Positions 1 to 11,000 of a stretch of 64,000 nt of DNA are shown piece after piece. Under the pieces are notes generated by a model that saw only the letters and a program-made list of their open reading frames with translations, did no database searches and was not told the DNA's origin. Source of the stretch: Maribacter ulvicola (GTDB lineage: Bacteria; Bacteroidota; Bacteroidia; Flavobacteriales; Flavobacteriaceae); the NCBI RefSeq assembly GCF_900155985.1, contig NZ_FTMA01000002.1:372001-436000 (forward strand), read 5' to 3'. The first letter of the stretch is position 1. Every line of letters starts with the position of its first letter. The translations under genes were made by a program, and so were the position numbers.

Positions 1-1008
1 TTGGACAGCTGCTTTAGTCTGGTTTCTATTAAAAATGGGGATGTTTAAACTTAAACCAAGTCGCTGGTTAAAATTTACATCTAGCTGATCATAGAATGTA
101 TTGTCGCTAATACTTGTGTACCCAGAACCAAGACTACCAGTTAATGATAACGTTGGCAAATACCCGCCTTTGGCAATCTCCAACTCTTTCTCATTGATTA
201 AAATTTTGGTGTTGCTAGCTTCTACCTCCGGTAAGTACGATAGCGCATTTGTATAGATAGCTTCTTTGTTTAATTCTAGATGAATTAAATCTTCATTTTC
301 TTCAACTGTTTCTATTTGCAAATCTTCTAGCGGAGATAATTCCAGTAATTGCTTTAGGTTTATAATATTAAGCTCGTAATCATTTTTCGCAGCAATAACG
401 TTATACTTATTAGTAGCTGCTTGACTTTGCGCTTCAGTATAATCGCTCAATGCAATAGTACCGGCTTCTAATCTAGATTTTGCACGTAATACCTCTTTTT
501 CAGAAGCATTTAAATTATTTTGGGCAATGGTAATACCTTCTTTACTAAATAAGGTTTGTAGATATGATTCTAAGATGTTGATAACAATATTGTTTTTAGC
601 CTCTTGTGCCAATAAACTATTCTGCTCAATTAAAAGCTTATTTTGTTTTATCTGATTGCTCAACTGATTCCCTTGAAACAATGTTACCGAACTGTTTAGG
701 CCCAAGTTGGTACTATGAATCTGATCAGAAACATAATCGCTTGTAATAGGGTCAATAGTAGTACCACTAGAGAAATTTTGAGATGCACTACCAAATAGAT
801 TGGGTAATTTGGCAGATTTAGCCGTTTTGTAATCTACCTCAGAAATGCTGGTGTTTATTTCAGCATCCTTTAAAGTAATATTATTTTCTATAGCATAAGT
901 AATACAATCTTCTAAAGACCATATTTTTGATTCCGCCTGATTTTCAACTTCTTGCGAAAAACCAAAGTGAGCAAATATAATGCCTGCTATGATTATAAAT
1001 TGTTTCAT
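1..1008 (-). CDS. TolC-family outer membrane efflux protein (3' end outside window)
   Basis: The open frame runs uninterrupted from an ATG at 1006-1008 to the window edge, giving the first 336 residues. A signal peptide (MKQFIIIAGIIFAHFGFSQ) is followed by WSLEDCITYAIENN, the usual opening of Bacteroidota TolC proteins. Long alternating helices rich in Asn and Gln then follow, typical of the periplasmic barrel. TolC proteins form the outer membrane channel of tripartite exporters, pairing with membrane fusion and inner membrane pumps. Those partners would lie to the left of the window and cannot be seen. The substrate is unknown. The family call is firm and the C-terminus is missing only because of the window boundary. 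Confidence 0.88.
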   Translation of the reverse strand, partial: MKQFIIIAGIIFAHFGFSQEVENQAESKIWSLEDCITYAIENNITLKDAEINTSISEVDYKTAKSAKLPNLFGSASQNFSSGTTIDPITSDYVSDQIHSTNLGLNSSVTLFQGNQLSNQIKQNKLLIEQNSLLAQEAKNNIVINILESYLQTLFSKEGITIAQNNLNASEKEVLRAKSRLEAGTIALSDYTEAQSQAATNKYNVIAAKNDYELNIINLKQLLELSPLEDLQIETVEENEDLIHLELNKEAIYTNALSYLPEVEASNTKILINEKELEIAKGGYLPTLSLTGSLGSGYTSISDNTFYDQLDVNFNQRLGLSLNIPIFNRNQTKAAVQ

Positions 1009-1126
1009 TTAAAGTGTGTTTTTAATTAACACACCAAAAGTGAAACTTTAAACTACTTTATAAAAAAGGAATAGAAGTATGCCTATTTTCTTTATACGGA
1101 AGATGGAATTTTATCGACGAAAATTT

Positions 1127-1158
1127 TGGGCAATTGATGTTTGAATATCAATTGCCCA
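1127..1158. terminator. Hairpin between TolC-like and BNR genes
   Basis: A perfect 12-bp inverted repeat (TGGGCAATTGAT / ATCAATTGCCCA) with an 8-nt loop lies just beyond the stop of the BNR-repeat gene. A T-run follows on the plus strand and an AAAATTTT tract on the minus strand. It probably ends the minus-strand transcript of the BNR gene, although the T-tract is better on the other strand. Confidence 0.5.
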
Positions 1159-1166
1159 TTTTTTAA

Positions 1167-4160
1167 TTAGTTAAGTTTTACTTGTTCTTTAATAGCAGTA
1201 TATTGCTGTTGAAGGTCTTTTAATCGCTCTACTTCTTCATTCCCCGGTATTTTATCTGCACCACCAACAATGTAAGATAAGTAGGCTATTTGCGGAACCA
1301 GCATTTGCTGCGGATAAGCACCTTCATCATTCTTGATTTCTTTTAATGTTTTCTCTAAAGAAGCTTTTTTATCTCCTGTACTTTTCTTGATCTCAGCCTC
1401 TAAGTTTGACTGAAATTTTCGAGCTTCGGTCAATAAATCCAATACTTTATTTTCGAAAGCTAGGTGGTCAGCTATAATTTTTTCATCGATACCTTCTTCG
1501 GCTAATCTAGGGTCCACTAGAATTTCAAATGGTTGCTCAAAAGTTTCCTTGCCTACAGTTAATTTCACAATATATGTTCCCGGTGGTACCATAGGTCCAT
1601 TTTTGTAACTTCTAGATTCTTTATCGCTCCATGCGCCTTTTTGGCGCATATTCCACTGGAACCTATTTAAACCTTTCTTAGTTTCTAGTTTCGTATCAAA
1701 ATAACTAAAGGACATGCTCAAGCTCATATTGTCCACTTCTTCTTTAGTAGATTTCACTTTTGTAGAATCACTTATGATAGTTACTATAGATTGATTGTTA
1801 GCATCTAAAATTTCTAATTGTACTTCGCTTTTGAGTTCTTTTGGTAGGTAGTAATCAATCAATACTCCAGTTGATGGATAATCAGGGAAACCTTTAGCTC
1901 TGCGAGGTGTTCTATATCTAATGGTGTTATCCGGCTGAAATAAAACAGGAGTATCTTTTAAAGATCCGATTGCCGGATTTCTTAATGAAGTAATATTATC
2001 CAATACCCAGAAACCACGCCCCATGGTACTTAAGACCAAATCGCCTCTATTGATGATAATATCGGTAATTGGTGTTACAGGTAAATTCTGTTGAAACGCT
2101 GTCCATTTTTGTCCATCATTAAATGAAACGAACATACCATATTCTGTACCGGCATATAGAAGTCCCGCTGTTTTTGGGTCTTCACGTAAAACTTTACTGG
2201 TATAATCAGACGGAATTCCGTTAGTCAACAATTCCCAAGATTTACCATAATCTTCGGTTTTATAGAAATATGGAGTAGGGTCACCTAATAAATGTCTGTC
2301 TACGGATATATAAGCGATTGCAGGATTAAATTGAGAAGGTTCAATAGATTCTACTCTACCTCCTTTTGGCATTTTCTTAGGCGTTACGTTCGTCCAAGTT
2401 TGACCGCCATCTTTAGTTAAAGAAACCACACCGTCATTTGAGCCTGTCCAGATTAAGTCTTTTTTAATTTTTGATTCTCTGATAGAATAGATGGTACTGT
2501 AATATTCTTCACCGGTAATATCTCTAGTAATGGGACTGCCAGAAATCACTTGCTTATCAGCTTTAAAAGCGGTTAAATCAGGAGAAATGGTTTCCCAAAT
2601 CACTCCGTCATTTCTAGTTTTATGTACAAATTGAGACCCCATGTACACCACATTTGGATCATGTGGTGAAACATGAACAGGAGCAACACGCTGAAAACGA
2701 TATTTTAAATCTTTAGGATTATGACCGTAAATATTAGAAGCACCAATAGAATATTCCCTACCTACTCCGGTAATTTTGTTATAGACACTAAAACGACCTT
2801 TACAGTTGTTATAAACGATATTATGATTTCCCGGTTTTGGTATGGACGGACCGGTTTCACAACCACCCACCTCAATCATTACCTGTGTACCTTGTGCTGA
2901 AGTGCCACTAGGTGCTGAACTTGGTATAGCAATGGTCGTATTATCTTGTTGTGCACCATAGATCCAATAAGGATATTGATCATCTACAGCAACTTGGTAT
3001 ATTTCTGCCGTTGGTTGGTTAAATTGTGATGACCATGTTTTACCACCGTTATGAGAAACATTGGCACCACCATCGTTACATTGAATCAATAACTCCGGAT
3101 TGTTGGGATTCAACCAAATATCATGATTATCACCATGAGGAACGGACATCATTGCCCAATTTTTTCCGCCATCGGTAGATTTTAAAAGCGGATTCGCATT
3201 GGAATAGACAATATCAGGGTTTGTTGGGTCTAATTCTATGTTAGTATAATAAAACGGTCTGTTGACCAAACCTTTATTACTAGAGGTCTGTATAAATGTT
3301 TTGCCTTGATCTACAGATTTATACACTCCGCCTTCATCACCTGGTGCTTCAATTACTGCATATAGAATACTTGAATCCACTGCTGAAACTGCTAAATCTA
3401 TTTTTCCGATTAATCCTTGTGGCAATCCCGTTTCTAGTTTGATCCAATCTTGACCTCCGTTCACAGATTTATAGATTCCACCTTCTTTGTTTTCTCCTCC
3501 AGAAATGATAGTCCACGGGGTACGTTGCGCTTTCCATGCTGCTGCATAAATTACATTGGGGTTACCCGGTAATAATTCTAAATCTGCGAATCCGGTTGTG
3601 TTAGATATGTGCAGCATCTTTTCCCAGGTAGCGCCACCATCGATCGTTTTATAGATGCCACGTTCTTCATTTGATTTAAAGGCATCACCAATTGCAGCCA
3701 CCCAAACCACATTGCTATTTGTAGGGTCAATTTCCAAGGCACCGATCTGTCCGGCTTTTGCAAGTCCAATATGGTCCCATGTCTGTCCGGCATCAATAGA
3801 TTTATAAACCCCTTTTCCACTGATGATATTGCTACGCAATCCGTCAGAACCCGTACCAACATATACAATATTAGGGTCGTTAAGAGCAACTTCAATCGCA
3901 CCAATAGAAGGCGTATCAAAGAATCCGTCAGAAATATTGTTCCAAGTAGTTCCGTAATCATCGGTTTTCCATACTCCGGCACCAGAGGCACCTAAGTAAA
4001 AGGTACCGGGTAAAACAGGAGTACCGGTAACCGTAGTAACACGACCACCTCTTTGCGGACCAATGGTACGGTATTCAAAGGAAGAGTAGTCTTGTGGAAA
4101 AAGTAGTGTTGAACAAAGGATACAGGTTAAAAAGAAGAGAATGGTAATTAATTTTTTCAT
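1167..4160 (-). CDS. Exported BNR/VPS10-type beta-propeller protein
   Basis: A 997-residue protein with an N-terminal signal peptide (about residues 1-22) followed by repeated blocks ending in S/TxDxGxTW, such as KTDDYGTTW, KSIDAGQTW, KTIDGGATW and KSTDGGKNW. These are BNR/sortilin-type Asp-box repeats that build one or two beta-propellers over residues 30-700. The C-terminal 300 residues lack Asp boxes; they include a region resembling a beta-sandwich (GPMVPPGTYIVKLTVG) and a charged helical tail. Such proteins are common in marine Bacteroidota and are often annotated as glycosyl hydrolases, but no catalytic residues can be assigned here. It stands alone on the minus strand, with the hairpin at 1127-1158 downstream. 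Confidence 0.85.
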   Translation of the reverse strand: MKKLITILFFLTCILCSTLLFPQDYSSFEYRTIGPQRGGRVTTVTGTPVLPGTFYLGASGAGVWKTDDYGTTWNNISDGFFDTPSIGAIEVALNDPNIVYVGTGSDGLRSNIISGKGVYKSIDAGQTWDHIGLAKAGQIGALEIDPTNSNVVWVAAIGDAFKSNEERGIYKTIDGGATWEKMLHISNTTGFADLELLPGNPNVIYAAAWKAQRTPWTIISGGENKEGGIYKSVNGGQDWIKLETGLPQGLIGKIDLAVSAVDSSILYAVIEAPGDEGGVYKSVDQGKTFIQTSSNKGLVNRPFYYTNIELDPTNPDIVYSNANPLLKSTDGGKNWAMMSVPHGDNHDIWLNPNNPELLIQCNDGGANVSHNGGKTWSSQFNQPTAEIYQVAVDDQYPYWIYGAQQDNTTIAIPSSAPSGTSAQGTQVMIEVGGCETGPSIPKPGNHNIVYNNCKGRFSVYNKITGVGREYSIGASNIYGHNPKDLKYRFQRVAPVHVSPHDPNVVYMGSQFVHKTRNDGVIWETISPDLTAFKADKQVISGSPITRDITGEEYYSTIYSIRESKIKKDLIWTGSNDGVVSLTKDGGQTWTNVTPKKMPKGGRVESIEPSQFNPAIAYISVDRHLLGDPTPYFYKTEDYGKSWELLTNGIPSDYTSKVLREDPKTAGLLYAGTEYGMFVSFNDGQKWTAFQQNLPVTPITDIIINRGDLVLSTMGRGFWVLDNITSLRNPAIGSLKDTPVLFQPDNTIRYRTPRRAKGFPDYPSTGVLIDYYLPKELKSEVQLEILDANNQSIVTIISDSTKVKSTKEEVDNMSLSMSFSYFDTKLETKKGLNRFQWNMRQKGAWSDKESRSYKNGPMVPPGTYIVKLTVGKETFEQPFEILVDPRLAEEGIDEKIIADHLAFENKVLDLLTEARKFQSNLEAEIKKSTGDKKASLEKTLKEIKNDEGAYPQQMLVPQIAYLSYIVGGADKIPGNEEVERLKDLQQQYTAIKEQVKLN

Positions 4161-4607
4161 CGCGAGTTTGAATAAAGTTTAGTCAGAACCTAAAGTTACT
4201 TAAACCCACAATGATAGCATGGTCTTCAACACATTTTTGCGATTATCTTTTTTCCGTTAATTAAATTATGTGATAAATCAGATAATTGATTTTAATTTTT
4301 TAGTTATAATCATTGATTTAAAAGTAGCGACTTGAACAGTTTTGTTCAGAAACTTGTTTTTACAATTGTATTGGTCAATTCCTTCAATATCATTAAATAT
4401 GTACCCATCATTTTAAACACCTAATTATATGAAAATGATAAGTATACAAAAAATAATAAACGGAAGACCTATAATTCTTGTTCACCAAAACTATAAATTT
4501 AATTCTGCTATTTATAGCTCTTTTTTTGGGTAGCATCCATTTTAAAGCATTAGAGTAGAATAACACCAAACAATAATATCAACAATTACAAGTTCTAAAA
4601 ACGTTTA
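4161..4607. other. Intergenic region without recognised gene
   Basis: About 450 AT-rich bases separate two minus-strand genes. It must hold the promoter of the BNR gene and the 3' end of the SDR-like transcript. A 34-codon open frame starting at ATG 4424-4426 on the plus strand has no feature that would support it as a gene. No convincing terminator was seen. Confidence 0.5.
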
Positions 4608-6161
4608 CTACCAATCAATGGGGAAGTAATCTTTTAAAAATTTACCACACCAATGCTTTCCGGTATTAATACCATCAAATAATGGGTCCATAACCCTAGC
4701 TGCACCATCAACAATATCTAATGGAGGCTGAAAATCGTGAACTTCTTGTTTCTTTTTAGCCAATTCTGCTGGATCTTCATCAGTTACCCAACCGGTATCA
4801 ACAGCATTCATAAAAATTCCGTCTTTTGCCAATTCTCCGGCAGCGGTATGCGTTAACATATTAAGGGCAGCTTTCGCCATATTGGTATGTGGGTGACGAG
4901 ATTCTTTGAAGAAACGGTGAAATTTACCTTCCATCGCCGTCACGTTAATAATATGCTTTTGACCGGTATTCTCCTTCTTCATCAATTCGGCCAAACGATT
5001 GCATAAGACAAAAGGCGCTACGGAATTCACCAACTGAACTTCAATCATTTCCGTGGTTTCTATCTCGCCTAACTTTAAGCGCCAGCTGTTTGTTTTACGT
5101 AAATCTACTTGTTGTAAATCCGCATCCAATTCTCCCGTGGGGAAAACCTCTTGTGCTACAAGGGCATTATCAAAACTGTACGGAATTTGAGAAAGTTTAG
5201 CAGAAGCCCGTATACCAATACCAGGTTCTGGTCCGTGCCAAGTTACCGGCATATTTTGATTAGGAGATGCTTGTTTGCTAAATCCTTTTAACTCATGTAG
5301 ACAGCTTTCATGATCGCTCAACACCATTTGGGCAAACTTAGGTAACGAAGAAATTTCTTTCTCTTCATTTTCCATTAAATGATGGTAGAAACCAGCGGGT
5401 CTACGTACCGTTTGTGCAGCATTATTTATTAAAATATCTAGCTTATCATATTGCTGTTCTATGAAATTGCAGAATATTTCAACACTAGGTATATGTCGCA
5501 AATCTAGACCGTGAATTTTTAGTCTGTGCCCCCACTCCGTAAAATCTTCCTCCTTAGAAAAGCGAAGCGCGGAATCTACAGGAAATCGTGTGGTTGCAAT
5601 AACGGTTGCGCCACCACGTAATAACATTAATGTAATATGATATCCAATCTTTAAACGAGATCCGGTAATAACCGCAACCTGTCCTTTTACATTGGCATTC
5701 TGAAATCTTTTGGCATAATTAAAATCACCACAATCACTACACATGGTATCATAAAAGTGATGAAGTTTAGTAAACTCCGTTTTACAAACGTAACAGTTAC
5801 GTGGCGTAGTAAGTTCCGGTAAATCTTTACTTGCAAGTTCTGCTGCGGGTAATAATTTTGGAGCAACAAAAACATGGGCTTCACGTGCACTACGAATGCC
5901 GGTTTCTTTGCGAGCGTGCTTATCCCGAACGGCTTGTTTTCTTTTTTCGTTACGTTTGGCATCTTTAACCCTTTTTGCAAACTCTTGTTTACTAGGGCGA
6001 GATAATTGTCCGGCAACTTTAATCAAGGCAATTCTTCTATCCTCAGGAATTTCAAAAATTTGGTTCGTATCCGTAACCAATCGATTTAAAATTTCAATAC
6101 AACTTTCAATCTCGTTTAAATCGATTTCAGTTTCGTTCTCGTGCTGTTTATCCTTCATCAT
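4608..6161 (-). CDS. SDR-like protein with N-terminal zinc-finger region
   Basis: A 517-residue protein. Residues 1-115 are charged and helical. A CYVC...CSDC four-cysteine cluster (C123, C126, C141, C144) probably binds zinc. From about 158 a Rossmann fold follows: [12 protein letters not shown] is the cofactor loop and NNAAQ (246-250) matches the NNAG motif of short-chain dehydrogenases. The usual Ser and Tyr of the SDR active site are not evident: the Ser region reads INVTAMEG (from 405), and Lys430 is preceded four residues earlier by Thr426. Ordinary SDR proteins are about 250 residues, so this one carries a large extra N-terminus and an internal insertion. Reductase activity is therefore uncertain. 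It lies 34 bp downstream of the helicase gene and may be co-transcribed. Confidence 0.8.
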   Translation of the reverse strand: MMKDKQHENETEIDLNEIESCIEILNRLVTDTNQIFEIPEDRRIALIKVAGQLSRPSKQEFAKRVKDAKRNEKRKQAVRDKHARKETGIRSAREAHVFVAPKLLPAAELASKDLPELTTPRNCYVCKTEFTKLHHFYDTMCSDCGDFNYAKRFQNANVKGQVAVITGSRLKIGYHITLMLLRGGATVIATTRFPVDSALRFSKEEDFTEWGHRLKIHGLDLRHIPSVEIFCNFIEQQYDKLDILINNAAQTVRRPAGFYHHLMENEEKEISSLPKFAQMVLSDHESCLHELKGFSKQASPNQNMPVTWHGPEPGIGIRASAKLSQIPYSFDNALVAQEVFPTGELDADLQQVDLRKTNSWRLKLGEIETTEMIEVQLVNSVAPFVLCNRLAELMKKENTGQKHIINVTAMEGKFHRFFKESRHPHTNMAKAALNMLTHTAAGELAKDGIFMNAVDTGWVTDEDPAELAKKKQEVHDFQPPLDIVDGAARVMDPLFDGINTGKHWCGKFLKDYFPIDW

Positions 6162-6195
6162 ACTACCTTAAAAAGGGCAAAAATACTAACTATGA

Positions 6196-7497
6196 TTAAA
6201 GTACGGTAATACGTACTTTTTTCTTTTTTAAACGGGAATTGTTCAACTCATTTACAAGTTGATCAGATTTATTTTTAGGCACTGCTACAAAAGCACAGTC
6301 TTGCTTTAGTTCAATGTTCCCTAATTCATCGCGGTTTAATCCGCCCTGTTTAAAGAAAAGTCCCGCAATATCACCTTTGGATATTTTATCTTTTCTTCCT
6401 CCAGAAATAAATAAGGTTTCCCAAACTGGATCTCCTAAGTGCTTTGTCTTACCAATATTTATTCCATTTGATTCAGAAATAAATTGAGGTAAACGTTCAT
6501 TTTTCAATTTTAGAACATACGCCGTACCAGCTTCGTTTACGCGAGCGGTTCTCCCGTTACGATGAGTGAATTCTTCCATGCGATGTGGTAATTCATAATG
6601 GATTATGAACTTTAATTCAGGGATATCAATTCCCCTTGCCGCTAAATCTGTTGCAATTAAAATACGGCTACTGCCATTTCTAAATTTGATTAAAGCACGC
6701 TCACGGTCTTTCTGTTCCATACCACCAGAAAAACATTCATGTTGAACACGTTGCTGACTTAAATATGCACTAACAGTTTCAATACTATCTTTAAAATTAC
6801 AGAAGATAATTCCCGGTTCTTCGCCTATGTGTTTTAGAAGTTGAACAAGGGTTTTTAATTTATCCTTATCTTCAGAAACAACGGTACTTATTGTAAGTTG
6901 AGACGGCGTATCTTTTTTAAGGAAATTCACTCGTTTCGGATGCTCTAAACCAACAAACTTAGGAATCTTAACACCTTCAGTAGCAGACGTAAGAATTCGT
7001 TTTTTAAGGTTGGGAAGCGCTGCGAGAATTTCACTCATCTCCTCTTCAAAGCCAACTTCTAAAGACTTATCAAACTCATCAAGAACCAGTGTTTTAATAT
7101 GGTCTTTGGTAAAGCGATCTGCCATAAAATGGTCAAGAATTCTACCAGGGGTACCAATTAGTATAGCAGGAGTATGTTTGAGCTCTATCTTATCCTTGGA
7201 CATTGCTCTACCACCGTATATTGCATTCACCTTAAAACCGGTACCCATATTACGGATAACCTGTTCTATTTGAATGGCTAATTCTCTAGAAGGGACCAAA
7301 ATAAGTGCCTGTACTTCAGGATCATCATGGTCCAAAAATTCTAAAACCGGTAAAAGAAAGGCTAATGTTTTTCCTGTACCGGTGGGAGAAAGTAAAATGG
7401 TATTGTTAGATGAAGAGATAGCACCTAATGCACTCTCTTGCATTGGGTTCAACGCATCAATATTCAACTTTGATAAAATCTCTTTTTGATTTTTCAT
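6196..7497 (-). CDS. DEAD-box family RNA helicase (DbpA-like tail)
   Basis: A 433-residue SF2 helicase. Visible motifs are Walker A SPTGTGKT (37-44), GG and TPGR motifs, motif II DEFD (140-143), SAT (171-173), ATDLAARGID and HRNGRTAR. The third residue of the DEAD box is Phe rather than Ala. After about residue 360 the chain has a short basic RNA-binding-type domain (KDKISKGDIAGLFFKQGGLNRDELG) resembling the DbpA C-terminal domain, which in Escherichia coli directs the helicase to 23S rRNA helix 92. A role in ribosome assembly or RNA remodelling is likely by family. It sits between the J-domain gene upstream and the SDR-like gene downstream, all on the minus strand with short gaps. Confidence 0.9.
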   Translation of the reverse strand: MKNQKEILSKLNIDALNPMQESALGAISSSNNTILLSPTGTGKTLAFLLPVLEFLDHDDPEVQALILVPSRELAIQIEQVIRNMGTGFKVNAIYGGRAMSKDKIELKHTPAILIGTPGRILDHFMADRFTKDHIKTLVLDEFDKSLEVGFEEEMSEILAALPNLKKRILTSATEGVKIPKFVGLEHPKRVNFLKKDTPSQLTISTVVSEDKDKLKTLVQLLKHIGEEPGIIFCNFKDSIETVSAYLSQQRVQHECFSGGMEQKDRERALIKFRNGSSRILIATDLAARGIDIPELKFIIHYELPHRMEEFTHRNGRTARVNEAGTAYVLKLKNERLPQFISESNGINIGKTKHLGDPVWETLFISGGRKDKISKGDIAGLFFKQGGLNRDELGNIELKQDCAFVAVPKNKSDQLVNELNNSRLKKKKVRITVL

Positions 7498-7528
7498 GCG
7501 TTTTTTATGACCATTTAATTAAATACGA

Positions 7529-7975
7529 TTATGCTTCTTGAAGCTCTCGTTTAGATTTTCTGTAAAGATAATTTGGGAATATCGTTCTTTTTGCAAACCT
7601 GTTCAACTTATTAGCGTTGATCATCTTTTGGAAAATAGGTTTAGTAACTCCAAAATATTCATACGTAGCACCATCTACAAAAGTAACTTCTAAAACCAAA
7701 CCGTTAAGTTGAAAATCTGCAACACCAGAAATAACAGATAAATTATATTCTTCCTTGTTGGCTTCTTTGGTTTCTGGAGCAATACTTACTAGAAAGTGGT
7801 ACCCGTCAATAATACGACGACTTTGAACTTCCGCCTCTTCTCTCTTTTCATCACCTTCTTGAAATTTGTCTGGATGCCATTCCTTTACCAAACTTCTATA
7901 GGTAGATTTTAGGGCTTTAAGTTCAATATCCTTTTCAACCCCGAAGAGTTTTTTGTATTCATTTATACGCTTCAT
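7529..7975 (-). CDS. J-domain and KTSC-domain fusion protein
   Basis: Starting at the ATG at 7973-7975 gives 148 residues; the frame is open eight codons further but the first domain begins at MKRINEYKKLFGV. The N-terminal half is a J-domain-like helix set with the HPD motif (EWHPDKF), which in DnaJ proteins stimulates Hsp70 ATPase. The C-terminal half (about 85-140) matches the KTSC fold: ATYEYFGVTKPIFQKMINA followed by a short basic tail. KTSC domains are linked to nucleic-acid-associated proteins in other bacteria, but their function is unclear. The combination suggests a chaperone adaptor that targets an RNA- or DNA-related partner. The DEAD-box helicase lies 31 bp downstream, which fits that idea. 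Confidence 0.8.
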   Translation of the reverse strand: MKRINEYKKLFGVEKDIELKALKSTYRSLVKEWHPDKFQEGDEKREEAEVQSRRIIDGYHFLVSIAPETKEANKEEYNLSVISGVADFQLNGLVLEVTFVDGATYEYFGVTKPIFQKMINANKLNRFAKRTIFPNYLYRKSKRELQEA

Positions 7976-8073
7976 AATGCAGCTTTTTTGCGGCTGCAAA
8001 ACTACATCTTTATTTTGACCTGAATGCTTGAAATTCAGTAATAAAAGAAAATTATTATTCAGGTAATCTGTAG

Positions 8074-11000
8074 TTACTCTTTTTTAAGACCTTTTTCAAG
8101 AACTGACTTAATGCCTGCTAGATTTTCTGAAAATTCCATCATCTGAGAAAGTACTTGTGCCATTTCATTGGCATTGCCAAAACCTTTTAATTTATTGTTC
8201 TTTATAAATTGCTCTTTTATGGCACTCCAGCGCGTATCTTCTTCGGTTGTTAGATTACCTATCAGTTCATTATATTTTAATAAATTAGCCTCTGCAGAAC
8301 CCGTTAGTGTTTGGGCTTCATTCTCGTAATGCGAACGCAATAAGGTATTTAATTCTCGATCGTTCATTATGGGTACGATTTGGGCAACGAGCTTATTCAT
8401 ATCCCTATAACTACCTTGAAGCTTAAAAGAAGGTTCTGTTCGGTACTCGTCTTGCATGGCTGCACTTTTAATGTATGTAGCGTTAACTTTCAACAATACA
8501 TCTCTTATGCGTAATACCTTTTCTAAAACTTTTTTGTATTCTTCAACTTCTTGGCTGGAATGATTTCCAATTAGCTGACCTTCATCAGATTTAGATTCTA
8601 TTTGTTCCACCAAAGTGTACACATCTTCAAATGCTTTACTAGCCAACTGTTGTAAAATAGGATTCGCTGTAAGTGAATTTTCTACCAAGCTCAATCGAAA
8701 TAAATGTTCGGTTTCGCCAATGATATCACCTAGATTGTAGATATCTGCACGGTTAGCCAACATATCTGGAATCTGGAATTTCTCTCCACTTTCCGTATAC
8801 GGGTTACCTGCCATGATTACGCAGAACTTTTTACCACGTAAATCGTATGTTTTTGGCTGACCTTCATAAACCCCTTCTATTTTACGGGTACCATCTGATA
8901 GGGAAATGAATTTCTGGAGAAACTCCGGATTACAATGCTGGATATCATCAATATACAACATGACATTGTTACCCATTTCAAAAGCTAAATTCAGCTTTTT
9001 CAATTCTTCTCGAGCTGCACTATTTTTAGCCGAAGCAGGGTCTACATTGGTAACTTCATGACCAATTGCAGGACCATTAATTTTCACGAATATTAAACCG
9101 AGTCTATTGGCTATATATTCCATTAAGGTAGTTTTACCGTAACCTGGTGGAGATATCAAAAGTAACATGCCCATTCTATCGGTACGTTTGTTAGCCCCTA
9201 CCGTTCCTAATTGTTTGGCTAAATTATTACCGAAAATTGGCAGATAAACTTCATCAATCAATTTATTACGAACAAAGGAAGTTAGTACTCTTGGCTTAAA
9301 CTCTTCAAGCTTTAAATCGTGTTTTAATTGTTCGGTAATTTCAAGTTTTGTCTTTTTAAAGTGGAGAAATGCTGGGACTTCATCTACTAAAAACAAGTTA
9401 AGTCTGGCAACAAAGTCGTGATAGTTAAACGAATACTGTCCGTTACTTAGAGTTTCATGAGAACCTCTTAAATCTTTAATGATTTCATTAGGCGAAACAG
9501 CTTTGATTTTAGAAGCCGATTCATCTCTGAATAAAAGTGCCGCTACAATTTCATTTTCATATCTATGAAGGTTGATGGCGGTATCCACATCTTTTTTAGA
9601 TTTTAAAAACGCCCCTACCCATTGTTTAACCAAACGAACTTTAGTTGCTAGGTTGGGTGATTCTTCAACACTTTTCTTGAACTTTAAATCTGCCTGTTGT
9701 GATTTAAGGAGTTTAAAAAACGCTTCTTTTAATTGAATGGCAAAACTGCTAAATACGAATTCGGCATCTGATTTTAATTCCTCAAAAATATATTGAGCAA
9801 TATCAGCACTTAAAATAGCATCGAACAATTTAGATTCTTTAGCAAACACTTCAATTTTCTGTATTAATAAATCTATGATGGAAGCATACTCTTTAGAATC
9901 AGGGAAATACATGAGAACTTCGCCTGAAGCTTTTAAATTAGCATCAAGTTCTTCTCTTATATCTTTGTCTAAATCGTTCCAGAAAAATTGTGCGTAACCG
10001 CGTATTTCCGGTCGGTAAGTCAGTAAATCCAGCTCATTGTGTTTGTGTACCAAAACCTTCAAAATTTTAGATGCATCAACATCATGAACGCCTTTAATAT
10101 ATCCTTCAGAATAGTCATTTCTACTTTGTTCTTGTACTACTTTTAAAAGCTCTTCTTCACTTAAGGTCAGAAAGGCATCTTCATCAGCGTTACTAAAAAT
10201 TTTATAGGCTAAATAGGCTCCACGATAAATATCATCGGTTTCAGATACATATTCTTGGTTCCATAAATGCCTATTCTTTACAAACTCTTCATTGTTTAGA
10301 ACCTTGTAAAAATCGGTTCCCGTTAAATGATAATTAAGCTCGTTATCATGAAACACAATCGTAAGGTCTAACTGTTGTTTATTGACTCCAAATTTGTGTT
10401 TGCCTAAACGTATAACATTATCACCATCCTCATAAAGGTCTAGTTTGTCTTTTAGCTTTCTTAAAGCATCTTCCCTAGCCGTCTTTAGTTGGGTTTCAAT
10501 TTCTTCTGCCTTACCACTATCATCCAATTCTTGCAATTGAGCAATGATATCGCGCAGCTTGTTGATCATTAAATCCGAGGCAAAATAACCATTGATTTCA
10601 GCAGCAGTATCAAAACTCTGCGCCTTTTTCTGAACGCCTTTTAAAATCCTTGCAGAAGCACCGGTTAAAGCACTTGATTTTTTATTACGTTTCTCAATTA
10701 GAGAGTTTTTTCTAGCATCGAAAGCAGCGTAAACCTCTTCTCTCTTTTCAATGATAGTTTCAATAAATTCTTCAAAATCAGTGAATTTACCTTCAAGCTC
10801 TTCTAATTGAATAGATGTTTTGGTTTGATATTCATCACACTTTTCGGGCGTAGATGCCATATCAAGATAATTGATGATACTTTGGTCGATCAATTTTAAC
10901 TGTGCGGCAAATTCTGCCTTAGCTTCAGATATGCCTAAGGAATTTCTTTTGTTTTTTAAAGCAGCCTTAAGCTCGTTAATGGTCGAGAATATTAAGGAAA

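Noticed and set aside
3578..3991. 137-residue minus-strand frame in a second frame
   Set aside because: It is a shadow of the BNR-repeat gene on the same strand and its sequence has no family motif.
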